Assembly: GCA_025463605.1 (NCBI GenBank)
Contig: JAODAV010000001.1
Coordinates: 248,001-312,000 of the forward strand
DNA length: 64,000 nucleotides
Direction: 5' to 3'
From: Rhodoglobus sp.
GTDB lineage: Bacteria > Actinomycetota > Actinomycetes > Actinomycetales > Microbacteriaceae
Shown here: positions 24,271-34,300 of the stretch, in pieces
Numbering within the stretch: the stretch's first letter is position 1
How the letters are laid out: each line of letters starts with the position of its first letter
Made by a program: the position numbers and the translations under genes
The notes under the pieces: model-generated
What the model was told of the DNA's origin: nothing
Databases searched by the model: none
The model's input: only the letters and a program-made list of their open reading frames with translations

Positions 24271-25353
24271 ATGCCCGCAACTGCTTCGACGACCGCCACC
24301 ACGGACCGCCCGCAAGACCGCTACGCGCGTGACTACGTCGACCTCGTCGCGACGATGACCGATCTGGGACTCATGCGCCGCCGCTACGGCTGGTACCTTG
24401 CCCGGGGCGCCCTGCTGCTCGGCCTGCTGGCCGCCGCGTTCGTGGCACTTTTCACGCTCGGCCAGGGGCCGATCCAGCTCGTCGTCGCTGGAGTCTTCGG
24501 TGTGCTCTTCACCCAAGTGGCGTTCCTCGGCCACGACGGTGCCCACCGACAGGTCTTCGTGTCGGGCAGGCGCAACGAGGCGCTCGCGCGCATCCTCAGC
24601 AACCTCGTCGTCGGCCTCAGTTACGGCTGGTGGATGAACAAACACGGCAAGCACCACGCCAACCCCAACAAGGTGGGCAAGGACGGCGACCTCAAGGGCG
24701 GCGCCATCGTGTTCGTCCCCGAGGACGCCCGCGAACTCACGGGCGTGAAAGCATGGCTCATCGCCCGCCAGCACTGGTTCTTCTTCCCCATCCTCACCCT
24801 CGCCGGGCTCGACCTGCACGTCAACGCCGTCAAGGCCGTCGCGGGTGCCGAGCCCGTCAAGCACCGGATGCTCGAAGCCGCCATGCTGTGCGTGCGGCTT
24901 CTCGGATTCCCTGCGCTCGTCATGCTCGCCATCGGCCCGTGGTGGGGGCTCGCCTTTCTCGCCGTGCAGGTCGCGGTCTTCGGCATCTACATGGGTGGCA
25001 GCTTCGCCCCCAACCACAAGGGCATGCCCATCGTGCCGGCGACGCTCACGATCGACTTCCTGCGCCGCCAGACCCTCATGTCGCGCAACATCAGCGGCGG
25101 ACCGGCCGTGGCGATCGGCATGGGCGGACTCAACTACCAGATCGAGCACCACCTCTTTCCCACCATGCCGAGCGTCAACCTCGGCCGCGCTCGCCCCATC
25201 GTCAAGGCGTACTGCGAGTCCCGTGGAATCACCTACACCGAGACCACTCTGGTCGGGTCGTACCGAATCGTGCTCGCGTACCTCAAGCGAGTGGGACTCG
25301 GCCACGCCGACCCCTTCGAGTGCCCGGTGACTGCGCAGCTGCGCACGCGGTAG
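24271..25353 (+). CDS. Membrane fatty acid (acyl) desaturase
   Basis: 360-aa di-iron membrane desaturase. The three histidine boxes are complete: HDGAH (88-92), HGKHH (125-129, with H128/H129) and QIEHH (290-294). Four hydrophobic helices are arranged in pairs between them (about 45-85 and 195-240). It inserts a double bond into acyl chains using O2 and an electron donor, adjusting membrane fluidity. The third box, QIEHHLFPTMP, is typical of front-end/acyl-lipid desaturases of actinobacteria. The start ATG has no clear ribosome-binding site and may be leaderless. A histidine kinase and response regulator follow immediately, which suggests cold or fluidity control in the manner of des-desK-desR of Bacillus. 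Confidence 0.92.
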   Translation: MPATASTTATTDRPQDRYARDYVDLVATMTDLGLMRRRYGWYLARGALLLGLLAAAFVALFTLGQGPIQLVVAGVFGVLFTQVAFLGHDGAHRQVFVSGRRNEALARILSNLVVGLSYGWWMNKHGKHHANPNKVGKDGDLKGGAIVFVPEDARELTGVKAWLIARQHWFFFPILTLAGLDLHVNAVKAVAGAEPVKHRMLEAAMLCVRLLGFPALVMLAIGPWWGLAFLAVQVAVFGIYMGGSFAPNHKGMPIVPATLTIDFLRRQTLMSRNISGGPAVAIGMGGLNYQIEHHLFPTMPSVNLGRARPIVKAYCESRGITYTETTLVGSYRIVLAYLKRVGLGHADPFECPVTAQLRTR

Positions 25354-25402
25354 TCGGGCGGCCACGGTGGCCCGCGCGACTCAGGGCGGGCAGTATTGCA
25401 GG

Positions 25403-26593
25403 GTGAGCCTGCCACGCAGAGAACGACGGTCCATCGTGATCGGCTGGGCGATCGTTGCCGCGATCGTCGTCGCCATCGCCTCGCTCGTGGTCAGTGCGAC
25501 ACTCAGCACCACCATCTACGGCGTGCCCGTCGCTGCCGCGTTCCCGATCGCCGCGCTCCAGGCGCTCGCCGTTCCGTTGGCCCTCCTGCGCCCCACCATC
25601 GCGGCAGGCGCGACCGTCAGTGCAGTCATCGCGCTGGCCCTGGTGCAGACCGGCGGTGGCCATGCCCCCTGGCCGTGGGCCGTGCCCACCATCATCACGC
25701 ACGCGATCGTCATCGGTCTGCTCGGAGTGCAAGCCCGACCTCGGCTCGGCCTGGCCGCATGGGCCGCGGCAATCGCCGGCACGGTCGTCATCGGCTTCGT
25801 GCATCCGCGCGGCACGGACGAGACGGCGGTCAACATCATCGTCACGGCCTCGGTATCGGGCGTGGCGCTGGCCGCTGGCACCGTGCTGCGCGAGTGGCGC
25901 AGCATCCGGGGCCAACTGATTCGTGAGCGCGCGGTCTCGTTCGACGAGCACGAACGACGAATTCTCGCGGAGGAAAAGACACGCATCGCGCGGGAACTTC
26001 ACGATGTGGTGGCCCACAGCATGTCGATCATCAACGTGCAGGCGACGAGCGCGGTCTACCGCCACCACGACGTTTCCCCGCCCGTGGCACGAGAGTTCGA
26101 CCAGATCGCCGCGGCCGCCCGCGGCGCCATCTACGAACTCCGCGGTCTGCTCGCCGTGCTGCGAGAGGAGGGCGTGACCCAACAGCTCACCCCGCAACCT
26201 GGCCTCGCCGACATCCCGGCACTGGTGCTCGCCACCGAGCGCTCGGGCATCGAGATCGAGTACCGGCGCACGGGTGACCCCGACCTCCACGTGGGGCATG
26301 CGGTCGGGCTCGCCGCGTACCGAATCGTGCAGGAGGCCCTGAGCAATGCGATCCGGCACGCGCCAAGGTCCGCGATCACGGTCACGTGCGATTGCGACGA
26401 GAACGGGTTGACCGTGAAAATCGTGAACGCCCCGCCAGACCTTCTCTCGACCTTCGATTCGGCCGGGCACGGCGTGGTGGGCATGCGGGAACGGGCGGCG
26501 GCCGCGGGAGGCACCATCGAGATCGGCCCCACCCCCGAGGGAGGGTTCGCGGTTACCGCGCGGCTCCCGCTCAGGCACGAGAACGACGAATGA
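25403..26593 (+). CDS. Sensor histidine kinase (HisKA_3 type)
   Basis: 396-aa membrane kinase. Four to five hydrophobic helices fill residues 12-170 with almost no extracellular domain, so the stimulus is probably in or at the membrane. A linker leads to the dimerisation helix with the phospho-accepting H200 in [15 protein letters not shown], then an HATPase domain ([13 protein letters not shown] as N box, [16 protein letters not shown] as G1/G2). The GTG at 25403 is the likely start. It overlaps the response-regulator gene by four bases (ATGA). It lies 50 bases after the desaturase gene, and its topology resembles the thermosensor DesK; this link is inference. Confidence 0.92.
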   Translation: MSLPRRERRSIVIGWAIVAAIVVAIASLVVSATLSTTIYGVPVAAAFPIAALQALAVPLALLRPTIAAGATVSAVIALALVQTGGGHAPWPWAVPTIITHAIVIGLLGVQARPRLGLAAWAAAIAGTVVIGFVHPRGTDETAVNIIVTASVSGVALAAGTVLREWRSIRGQLIRERAVSFDEHERRILAEEKTRIARELHDVVAHSMSIINVQATSAVYRHHDVSPPVAREFDQIAAAARGAIYELRGLLAVLREEGVTQQLTPQPGLADIPALVLATERSGIEIEYRRTGDPDLHVGHAVGLAAYRIVQEALSNAIRHAPRSAITVTCDCDENGLTVKIVNAPPDLLSTFDSAGHGVVGMRERAAAAGGTIEIGPTPEGGFAVTARLPLRHENDE

Positions 26594-27252
26594 ACACCCG
26601 GATACTCGTCGTCGACGACCAGGCGATGGTGCGCGCCGGGTTCGCGGCGCTCCTGGACGCGCAACCGTCGTTCGAGGTCGTCGGTCAGGCCGACAACGGT
26701 GAGGACGGTGTCACGCTTGCTGCGCAATTGCGGCCCGACATCGTGCTCATGGATGTGCGCATGCCCGTGCTCGACGGCATCGAAGCGACCCGGCGCATCC
26801 TGGCGGGGCCCGGCAGCCTCCCGCACATCATCATGCTCACCACCTTCGACGCAGACGAGTATGTCTTCGACGCGATCCGCGCGGGGGCCAGCGGGTTCCT
26901 GCTCAAAGACGCGCTGCCCGCCGACCTCATCGCCGCCGTCGAGATCGTCGCGCGAGGGGATGCCCTGCTCGCGCCATCCGTCACCCGGCGCATGATCGAA
27001 CACTTCGTTCGCAACGCCGAGCCCCGGCGCGAGAAGACCACACTCCCCCAGCTGACCGAACGGGAACGGGAAGTGCTCGTGCTCGTCGCCCGCGGGCTCT
27101 CCAACTCCGAGATCGCTGCGGAGCTGGTGATCGCCGAGCAGACCGTCAAGACTCACGTGAGCCACGTACTCGGCAAACTCGCCGTGCGCGACCGGGCACA
27201 GGCCGTCGTCGCCGCGTATGAGAGCGGGCTCGTGGTGCCGTCGGGCGACTAG
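26590..27252 (+). CDS. NarL/FixJ family response regulator
   Basis: 220-aa regulator. The receiver domain carries the acidic pocket VVDDQ (D9, D10) and the phospho-acceptor D55 in IVLMDVRMP; the conserved lysine follows in GFLLKDA. The C-terminal LuxR-type helix-turn-helix is complete ([43 protein letters not shown]). It is translationally coupled to the kinase and should be its partner. The desaturase gene upstream is the obvious first target to test, since nothing else of interest is in the same transcript. Confidence 0.94.
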   Translation: MNTRILVVDDQAMVRAGFAALLDAQPSFEVVGQADNGEDGVTLAAQLRPDIVLMDVRMPVLDGIEATRRILAGPGSLPHIIMLTTFDADEYVFDAIRAGASGFLLKDALPADLIAAVEIVARGDALLAPSVTRRMIEHFVRNAEPRREKTTLPQLTEREREVLVLVARGLSNSEIAAELVIAEQTVKTHVSHVLGKLAVRDRAQAVVAAYESGLVVPSGD

Positions 27253-27320
27253 CCGACCCTGTTACGCCTTACTCGGCGTCTGCCACTTGACTCGTCAGCG
27301 GATGCACCTAGGGTGCAGGC

Positions 27321-27866
27321 ATGAGCTCGTGCGTCATCCCGGACTGCCGTGAGGCGGCCGACCCCGGCGCGCCGCTCCCGCTCTGCACGCGGCACCTGCT
27401 CGCGGCCCACGACTGGGTGGTACGAGACGTCGGCGTCACCGACACCCTGCCCTCGCCGTGCGTCGCGTGCGGATCACGCGTCGGCGTGAAATACCCATCC
27501 GGCTGGATCTGCGCCACCTGCGAATGGAAAGTCGGCGAACTGCCCGACTCCTCGGCGATCGTGCCCTTCGTCGAAGTGGTCTACTACATCCGCTGGCGCG
27601 ACCGCATCAAGATCGGCACCACCGCCAACCCGCGCATGCGGCTCGCCGCGCTCCCCCACGACGAAGTGCTCGCCTTCGAACGCGGCGGCCGTTGGCTCGA
27701 GCAGCGACGGCACCTGCAGTTCGCCGAGCACCGGATGCCCGGCAGCGAGTGGTTCCACGTGCATGACGCGCTCATCGAGCACGTGGCTTCGGTCGGGGCC
27801 GGCATCGAGAACCCCTGGGCGCGGTACGCCCTGTGGGTCAGCCGCGAGGTGGGGCTGCGGGAGTAG
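27321..27866 (+). CDS. Zinc-finger protein with GIY-YIG/Mug113-like domain
   Basis: 181-aa protein with two small metal sites and a nuclease-like fold. The first site is C4, C9, C22, H25. The second is a ribbon with C47, C50, C64, C67. The C-terminal part (about 83-165) has the GIY-YIG superfamily order: a strand VEVVYYIRW, KIGTTANPRMRLAAL with its arginine, and a helix WLEQRRHLQFAEHRMPGSEWFHV with the glutamate (E127) and histidine. This matches the T5orf172/Mug113 branch. It looks like a small DNA-binding nuclease, but the first tyrosine motif is altered and activity is not assured. It stands alone after the two-component pair. Confidence 0.78.
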   Translation: MSSCVIPDCREAADPGAPLPLCTRHLLAAHDWVVRDVGVTDTLPSPCVACGSRVGVKYPSGWICATCEWKVGELPDSSAIVPFVEVVYYIRWRDRIKIGTTANPRMRLAALPHDEVLAFERGGRWLEQRRHLQFAEHRMPGSEWFHVHDALIEHVASVGAGIENPWARYALWVSREVGLRE

Positions 27867-27881
27867 GGGTGCGGCTCGGGT

Positions 27882-28268
27882 TCACCAGGAGGGCATGCTC
27901 ACGCGCGCGTGGGAGAGACTCTCCGCCGCACTCGGAAGAACGACGGGTGCCGTAATGGGTTGCGCCAGACCCACCGGCTCGGGTGTGATCCGAAGGCCAT
28001 CCACCGACATGGATGCCCTCGCCAGAGCATCCAGCCAGTCCGGGTTAAGCGTCGGAGGCCGACTTCCAGCGAACTTGAATTGGAGGGGAATTGACGGATG
28101 CATCCACAAACTCATCCGACCGGAGCCTTCCGCAGTGGGCAACTCCCACGAGATCAGAAACGACTCGTTGCGTCTCATCTTCTGGATGATGACGACCTTC
28201 AGATGGGCGAGCAGGCGATCCTCCATGGTGACTTCCGACGGCGGCGAGCCGTATAGCAAAGTACCCAT
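27882..28268 (-). CDS. DUF7882 family protein
   Basis: 128-aa protein starting MGTLLYGSPPSEVTMEDRLLAHLKVVIIQKMRRNESF, the hallmark opening of the small DUF7882 proteins that are frequent in Microbacteriaceae. The rest (SLWMHPSIPLQFKFAGSRPPTLNPDWLDALARAS) also follows the family. The role is unknown; many genomes carry several copies, often with PIP-like or DNA-related neighbours. ATG 28268 has GGAGG 6 bases upstream, so the longer frame is excluded. TACAAT on the minus strand at 28312-28317 is a possible -10. It lies 108 bases downstream of the giant gene. Confidence 0.85.
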   Translation of the reverse strand: MGTLLYGSPPSEVTMEDRLLAHLKVVIIQKMRRNESFLISWELPTAEGSGRMSLWMHPSIPLQFKFAGSRPPTLNPDWLDALARASMSVDGLRITPEPVGLAQPITAPVVLPSAAESLSHARVSMPSW

Positions 28269-28375
28269 GACAACCTCCACTTGCCTCCAAGGTCTGGGGA
28301 GACTTGGGGTGATTGTACCCCCCTTTATAGGGGTGCGGGTGATTTGGGGTGAAAGGCGGGTTTGAGCATCCGCGC

Positions 28376-31300
28376 TCAGCCGCCGACGGCCATGACCGAG
28401 GCCATTGCTCCACCGGTCCTGTTCGCCATGCACGTCGTGAAGATCGACACGCTGTTCTGTGAGGCCCAGGCATCGTAGGCGGAGCCCTCCCAGCCGATGT
28501 TGCCCGACGCCGCGGCGTCATAGACGGTCTTGGCCGCGGCGATCGCCGTCACCGCCTGGATGCCGGGCTCCGCCTTCTTCCCCGCCTCCGCCGCTTGCGC
28601 TTTGAGCTTATCTAAAGTCGACTGAGGGGCAGCCTGTTGCGGTTGTTGCGCACCCGCAGAGAGCGCGGTGACGATCGCGGTGCCGATCAAGTTCTGCGCT
28701 GCGTAGAACGCGGTATTCTCACCGCCGGCCGACCACGCCGTGATGCAATCGAGGGGCGCGAACAGCATGGTAATCATGCTGTTCATCGCCGTCGACGCGC
28801 TCTTCATCCCGTCGATGGCGGAGCCCTCGACACCCAGGTATTCGAGGCCCTGCGCGACGTAGCCGATGCCCGATGCCACGAGCGACGCCTTCGAGATGAG
28901 CACCTTCGCGTATGCGGCGACCGCAGCTGACGCGACCCCGATCATCTTCTTGGATGCGATCGCCAGTGAATCACCGACGAGAGTGCCGTACTGGGTGATG
29001 TATTCGCCCGCCGACTTCGACGAGTAGTACGGCACGACGGACTTGTCGCTCGTCATGATGACGGATGCCCAGTGCGTGTCGGCGTCGATCGCGTCGACAC
29101 CGCTCACCCAGTTGCGGAACAGCGAGTTGCTGCGGTCGGATGCATGGATAACCACCGCGGTGCCGCCGAGGTACAGCTTCTCGGAGGCGGCCATGCCGGG
29201 GCAGTTCGGTGCGGTGATGACCTCGAGCTTGTCGGCATCGGACGGCAGTGAGAGCTTGTAGCAGATTGCCGTGAAGTTCGCCGAGACCCGGTAATGGTAG
29301 TTGTCACCTTGCGCGGTGCGGCCGGCGCCAACCAGGTTGAGGGGGGCATCCGGGGTCTCCCCGGTTCCGGTCACATCGCCCGACCATCCGGTGAACCGGT
29401 ACGCGAGGGGATCGGCGGTCACCACGGGCATGAGCTGCGTGCCGACCACCCAGGCATAGCCACCGTAGCCCGACCGCGGGTCGGAGCCGGTCGCGCAGTT
29501 TGCGGGCTGCGTGATGAGGAAGTCGCCGAGTCGCGACTGCGACTCCCGGTCGACGTTCAGTGCACCCGCGCTGCTCACCGGCTGACCGGTGGGACTGGAG
29601 ACGTTCGCACCGACGGCGACGAACTCGCAAGCGTACGCGATGATCGCCGAGGTCCCGTAGAGCACCTCGTTCAGTTGCGTCGTGCGCGACCAGATCTTGC
29701 TGACGCCGCCCTCGCCGCCGGCCGGCGATCCGGGAGGGTTGCTCGTCCACGCGAACACGGTCTCGGCGCCATCTGCCGCCGGGGTCGCCGGAGAGGCATT
29801 GATCAGGATGCCGTTGCCGTCCATACCCTGGTCGTAGAACCTCGGGCCGTACATCGCGCTGCAGGCGTTCGCGCCGAGAGAGAAGCTCGTATCGAGGGTC
29901 AAGGCCCCGGCCGGCACGGTCGAGATGGTGAGCGGCCGGCAGTTCGCGTTCGTGCCGTACGAGGCGGTCGCGGTCACGTCGGAGTTCAGGGCGAAGGAGA
30001 CCGTAGTGTCGAACTTCCGCGCCCCCGAAGGCAACCCGCCCCAGCCGAGGAACTTCAGCGTCTGCCCCGACGCGGCCGTGGTCACGCTCACCTGTGTGCC
30101 GGTTCGATACCAGCGCGAAATCCCGTTGCCGTCGCCCAGCGGGCAGTTCGACGGCGTGTTGATCGTGGCCGTGCCGGGCGCTCCGGACGACGCGTCCCCG
30201 ATGACCTTCGTCGTGAGCACGGTGCAGGCGCCATAGGCTGCGCCGATTTCGAACGGACGCTCGCCGAGCAGGAAGTTGATCGTGCGAGCCGTTCTGCGCA
30301 CGCCGGATTCATCGGTGCTGACGGTGGTCGAAGCCTCGCTCCATGAGCTGGTGCCGACGTGCCAACCATCGAAGTAGACGGGGCGCTCCGGCAACCAGCC
30401 CCTATCCTCGTACGACACCGTGCGACCGTTCCCGCTCACGTAACTGCGGGTCACGGGCTGGAGGGTCGTGCCGACCGCGTCGACGAGCGTGGCGGATCCC
30501 GGCGTACCGGACCTCCAGCCGGTCACCCCGGTCCGCGGGTCGGAGCAGTTGGGTTTCGGGAGCGAGACGGTGATCGTGCCCTCGCTCGGCTGCCCGACAT
30601 TCGGCGCGTTGGCGTAGCAGATCGGTCCGAAGACAGCGGTGATGGTCCTCGTGTCCGGGCCGATCGTGTAGGTCGCCCGATCTGCGAACGGATCGCCCGA
30701 AGCGAGTCCCTCCCAACCGTAGAAACTCATGCCCGCGGGCACGAGCCCCGACTGGTAGAAGACCCGCACCTGGGTGCCGCTCTCGAAGTACGCCGTGACC
30801 GAGTTGTCCACCCCGACGGTGACGGTGTCGTTGCAGCGCGAGCTGTCCCAGATGAGCATATTGCGCGCGACGCTGCGGTCGAGGATCCCGGTGACCCTGA
30901 ACCGCACGGGCACGCACTCTGCCGCGATGTTGGCCTGGATGCCGAATGGGATCTGCTGTGTGCCGAACCACTGCAGCATCGGGCTGATGGCCATCGACGC
31001 GCTGCCGTTCGCGTACTTCGTGATCGCACTGGCGGGGTAGGACCAGGGGAAGGAGCCGCTCACCGAGCCTCCGGAGAACCCCGAGATCCGGTAGCCCGCC
31101 ACGTTGGGGGTCGCGCTGACGTACACGGTGTCGCTGGTGAAATAGCCGGTGCCGCCGCCGCAGGTCGGTGCCGGGGTCACCGACACGGTCGCGGAGCCGG
31201 CCGGATTCGCCGTCGACCCCTGGAACGGGATGCAGGCGATGATCAAGCCGGGGCGGATGGTGGTTGCGCTGTTCCACAGCGCACTGCCGCTGTACTCCAG

Positions 31301-34300
31301 GGTCAGGCGATCGCCATCGACGGTCGCGTTGTACGCGGGGATCGCGACATTGCACGATCCGACGAGCGAAACGGAGGTGCAGACGGTGACGGAGCCGCGC
31401 TTGATCGTCACCGTTCCGTCCGATGGCCCGTCGACGGACCAGTCCACGGGAATGGTGCTGAGCCCCGCCCACCGCTCGCCGTTCGGCGTGGTCAGCTCGA
31501 GGTCCGGCGTGCCCTTGACAACAGTCGTGGTCAACGCGGTCGACGAGCCGGCCCCGTAGATGACGTTGCCGCCATACGAAGCCGTCAGCGAGTGCGATCC
31601 GAGGTGCGCGAACTGGATGCTGCACGTCGCCTCGCTCACCTCAGTGGTGACTTCGGAGAGGTAGGCGTCGCACGAGGTGCCGTCCCCGTCGCTGACCGTG
31701 ACCATGCCGCTCGGACCGTACGGTGGACGCAGGCTCGTCGAGAGGAACTGGAACTGGGTCCAGTCGAACTGCACGTGCACCGAGTACTCGTTCGCAGTGC
31801 CGATCTTGCCCGATCCCGAGCCCTGCAGGGCGACAGTCACGGGAGCCTTGACCCACGAGTGCGCGAGCGTGCCAGTGCTGCGCGCCACGGTGCCGACCAG
31901 AGACACGAACTCGGCAACGATGTCACCCGACCACGCGACGTCGGCGATGACGGAGATCGCTGCGTTGCCGTGCACGTCGACTGGCGCCTGTCCGATCAGC
32001 GTGGACCCACGACTGAAGTTCACGTACCCGGAAGGTGTTCCCACAGTCGCGGTGACGTGCGCCGAGTACTGCACGGTCGCGCCCACGATCCCGGGATAGA
32101 GCTCGAGCACCCTGCTCGATGTGGTGACGGTCGTCGAGGTGCCGGTCTTTCCCACGACGATGGTGAATGGGTCGGAGGTTGCCGAGTTCAGGGTGCCGTC
32201 GCCCACGTACTGCACGACGAACTCGTGCGAACCGATTGCGAGGAACGCAGGGTCAAGCTGGATGTCCGCTTGCCCGTTGACGAGCGGCACCTCGGCGCTG
32301 GCCAGAATGTTGCCGAACACGTTGAGCTGCACGCGCACCAGCCCGGTCGGCGTGACCGCGCCGGCCACCTCGACGTGGACGGATGCGGGTACCAGATACT
32401 CGACGGACTCCGGGGCATCCGCCGTCACGACAGCCCCGCCGGCGACGACATCGACCTGATTGATCGCGGTGTTGTTCGGACTCACGGAGACGTACCGGAG
32501 ATCGGTGTCCTTCATATAGGTGGCCCGCACGATCCAGGAGCCGGCCAGGCCGACGGTGATGTCCGGGTTTGGGCCGAGCGCGTCCGCGAGTGTCGCCTGC
32601 CCGTCGACGAGCGCGACAGGGCCGACCTCCTGGGAGCCCGCGCCGCTCTTGATGATGAGGAAGGTGATCCACCCGCCCGGGGTGATGCCAAGGTCGTCCC
32701 CGACGATGTCGACGGTCGCAACGGCCTCGAGTGGTAGGCCGAGCACGGCGTTGACGTCAACCCCGACCTCGGTCTGGAGGGGGGCCACTGTCACCCACTG
32801 GCGCTCCTCGCCCGCATCGGTTGCGAGCTGGGAAGCCGCGAATCCGGACGCTGGAACGAACTGGGCGGTGAGCCAGAATTCGCCCGGAGCGGGGATCCAC
32901 GTGCCGAACTCGGCGGTCACGTCGACCGTGCGGACTCCGGGCACGGCCGTATCGTGCTCGGGCCCAAGCGTGACTCGGCCGACCTCGTTGCCCTGCCAGG
33001 TGACGACGACATCACCCTCCGGCTCGACCTGGCTCGACTCGTTCTCGACGGTGAGGACGACGTCGAGAGTGCCTCCGTAGACGACAGTCGTCGCACTGAT
33101 CGAGTCGAGTCCGATATCCGTGGCAGCGGTGCTCACGGTCAGCGCGGCGGAACCTGACGCGGCCTCGAAGCTCGCATCGCCGGCGAATGATGCCGTGATC
33201 TCGTAGGCGGCCGGAATCAGCAAGCCGGTGGTCGGCACGAGGAGCGTTCCGCTACCGTCCGAGAGCACCACGGTGCCGAGCGGCACCGGTGCTCCCTCGG
33301 CGGGAACGGCTTCGACCACGATCTCGGTACCATCGGCGGGCTCGGCGAGGCCGGTGCCGACGGTGATCGTGTAGGTCGTCGAGTGTCCGTACGCCAGCCC
33401 TGCAGCTCCGTTGACCACGACCGTGGGGGTCGCCTTGGAGATGACGTACTCCTCGATCGCTCCCGAAGAGGCTGCGAAATCGGACGTGCCCTGGTACTCG
33501 GCAGTGAGGGTCGTGGTGCCGATGCCGACAGCGCTCGCCGCGACGGTGAGGGATGCTACGGCGCATCTGTCGGGATTGGGAGCGTCGCACGCGCTGAGCG
33601 TCGCCGTTCCGAGGTCTGCGGCGCCGGCGGAGAACTCGACCGTGCCGGTCGCGATCGACGCCACACCCGTCGCGTCCACCGTCGCGGTGAGGGTGACCTG
33701 GTCGCCCCAGACGGACGGTGTCGGCGAAACGACCAGGGCCGTCGTTGTCGGGGCGCGGCCGATCGAGAGTGCCCAAGCTGGCCCAGTGGGCGAGGAGGAG
33801 TCGTCGAAGCTGCCATTGCCGTCGAACTCAGCGACCAACAGGTGGTTACCTGCACCGAGCGCGTCCGCGGGGATGACCAGGTCGAACGTGGTCTCGCCAT
33901 CGCCGTCTTGCGCATAGGGGTCGAAATCGATCGGCCCGGATGTCTCGGTGCCGTCGACGAGGAGCGTCACCGCACCCTGTGGATCCGCCCCACTCGGCGC
34001 AGTCGCGGTCACCTTCACCGTCACCGTGATGGCTTCGCCGAATTGTGCCGCGACGGGGGCGGCGCCGACGATCTGCGTCGTCGTACCCGCCGGCGTGGTG
34101 TCGTACGTGACCGTGTTCGACGTGGCGCGTCCGTAGACCGCGTCGCCCTGGAACTCCGCGCTGAGCGCGAACGCTCCACCGCTCGACGGCAGATCGCTGA
34201 AGTCGAGGGTCGCCCGCCCGCTCGCGTCGAGCGTTGCAAGGCGTCCGAACACGCTCACCGAGCCTGTCGGCGTCCCGGCCGCCCCTGTGACGGTGACCGT

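Noticed and set aside
24199-25365. 388-codon frame antisense to the desaturase
   Set aside because: The desaturase has all three histidine boxes; the antisense frame is His/Asp/Glu-rich shadow sequence.
28305-28335. ACCCC...GGGGT hairpin before the DUF7882 gene as a terminator
   Set aside because: The stem is only five pairs, lies just before a promoter-like TACAAT and has no U-run; it is not strong enough to call.
30359-32737. 792-codon frame antisense to the giant surface-protein gene
   Set aside because: Arg/Gly/Asp-rich composition without domains is what the opposite strand of high-GC repeat-coding DNA gives. The minus-strand frame has clear Ig-like domains throughout.
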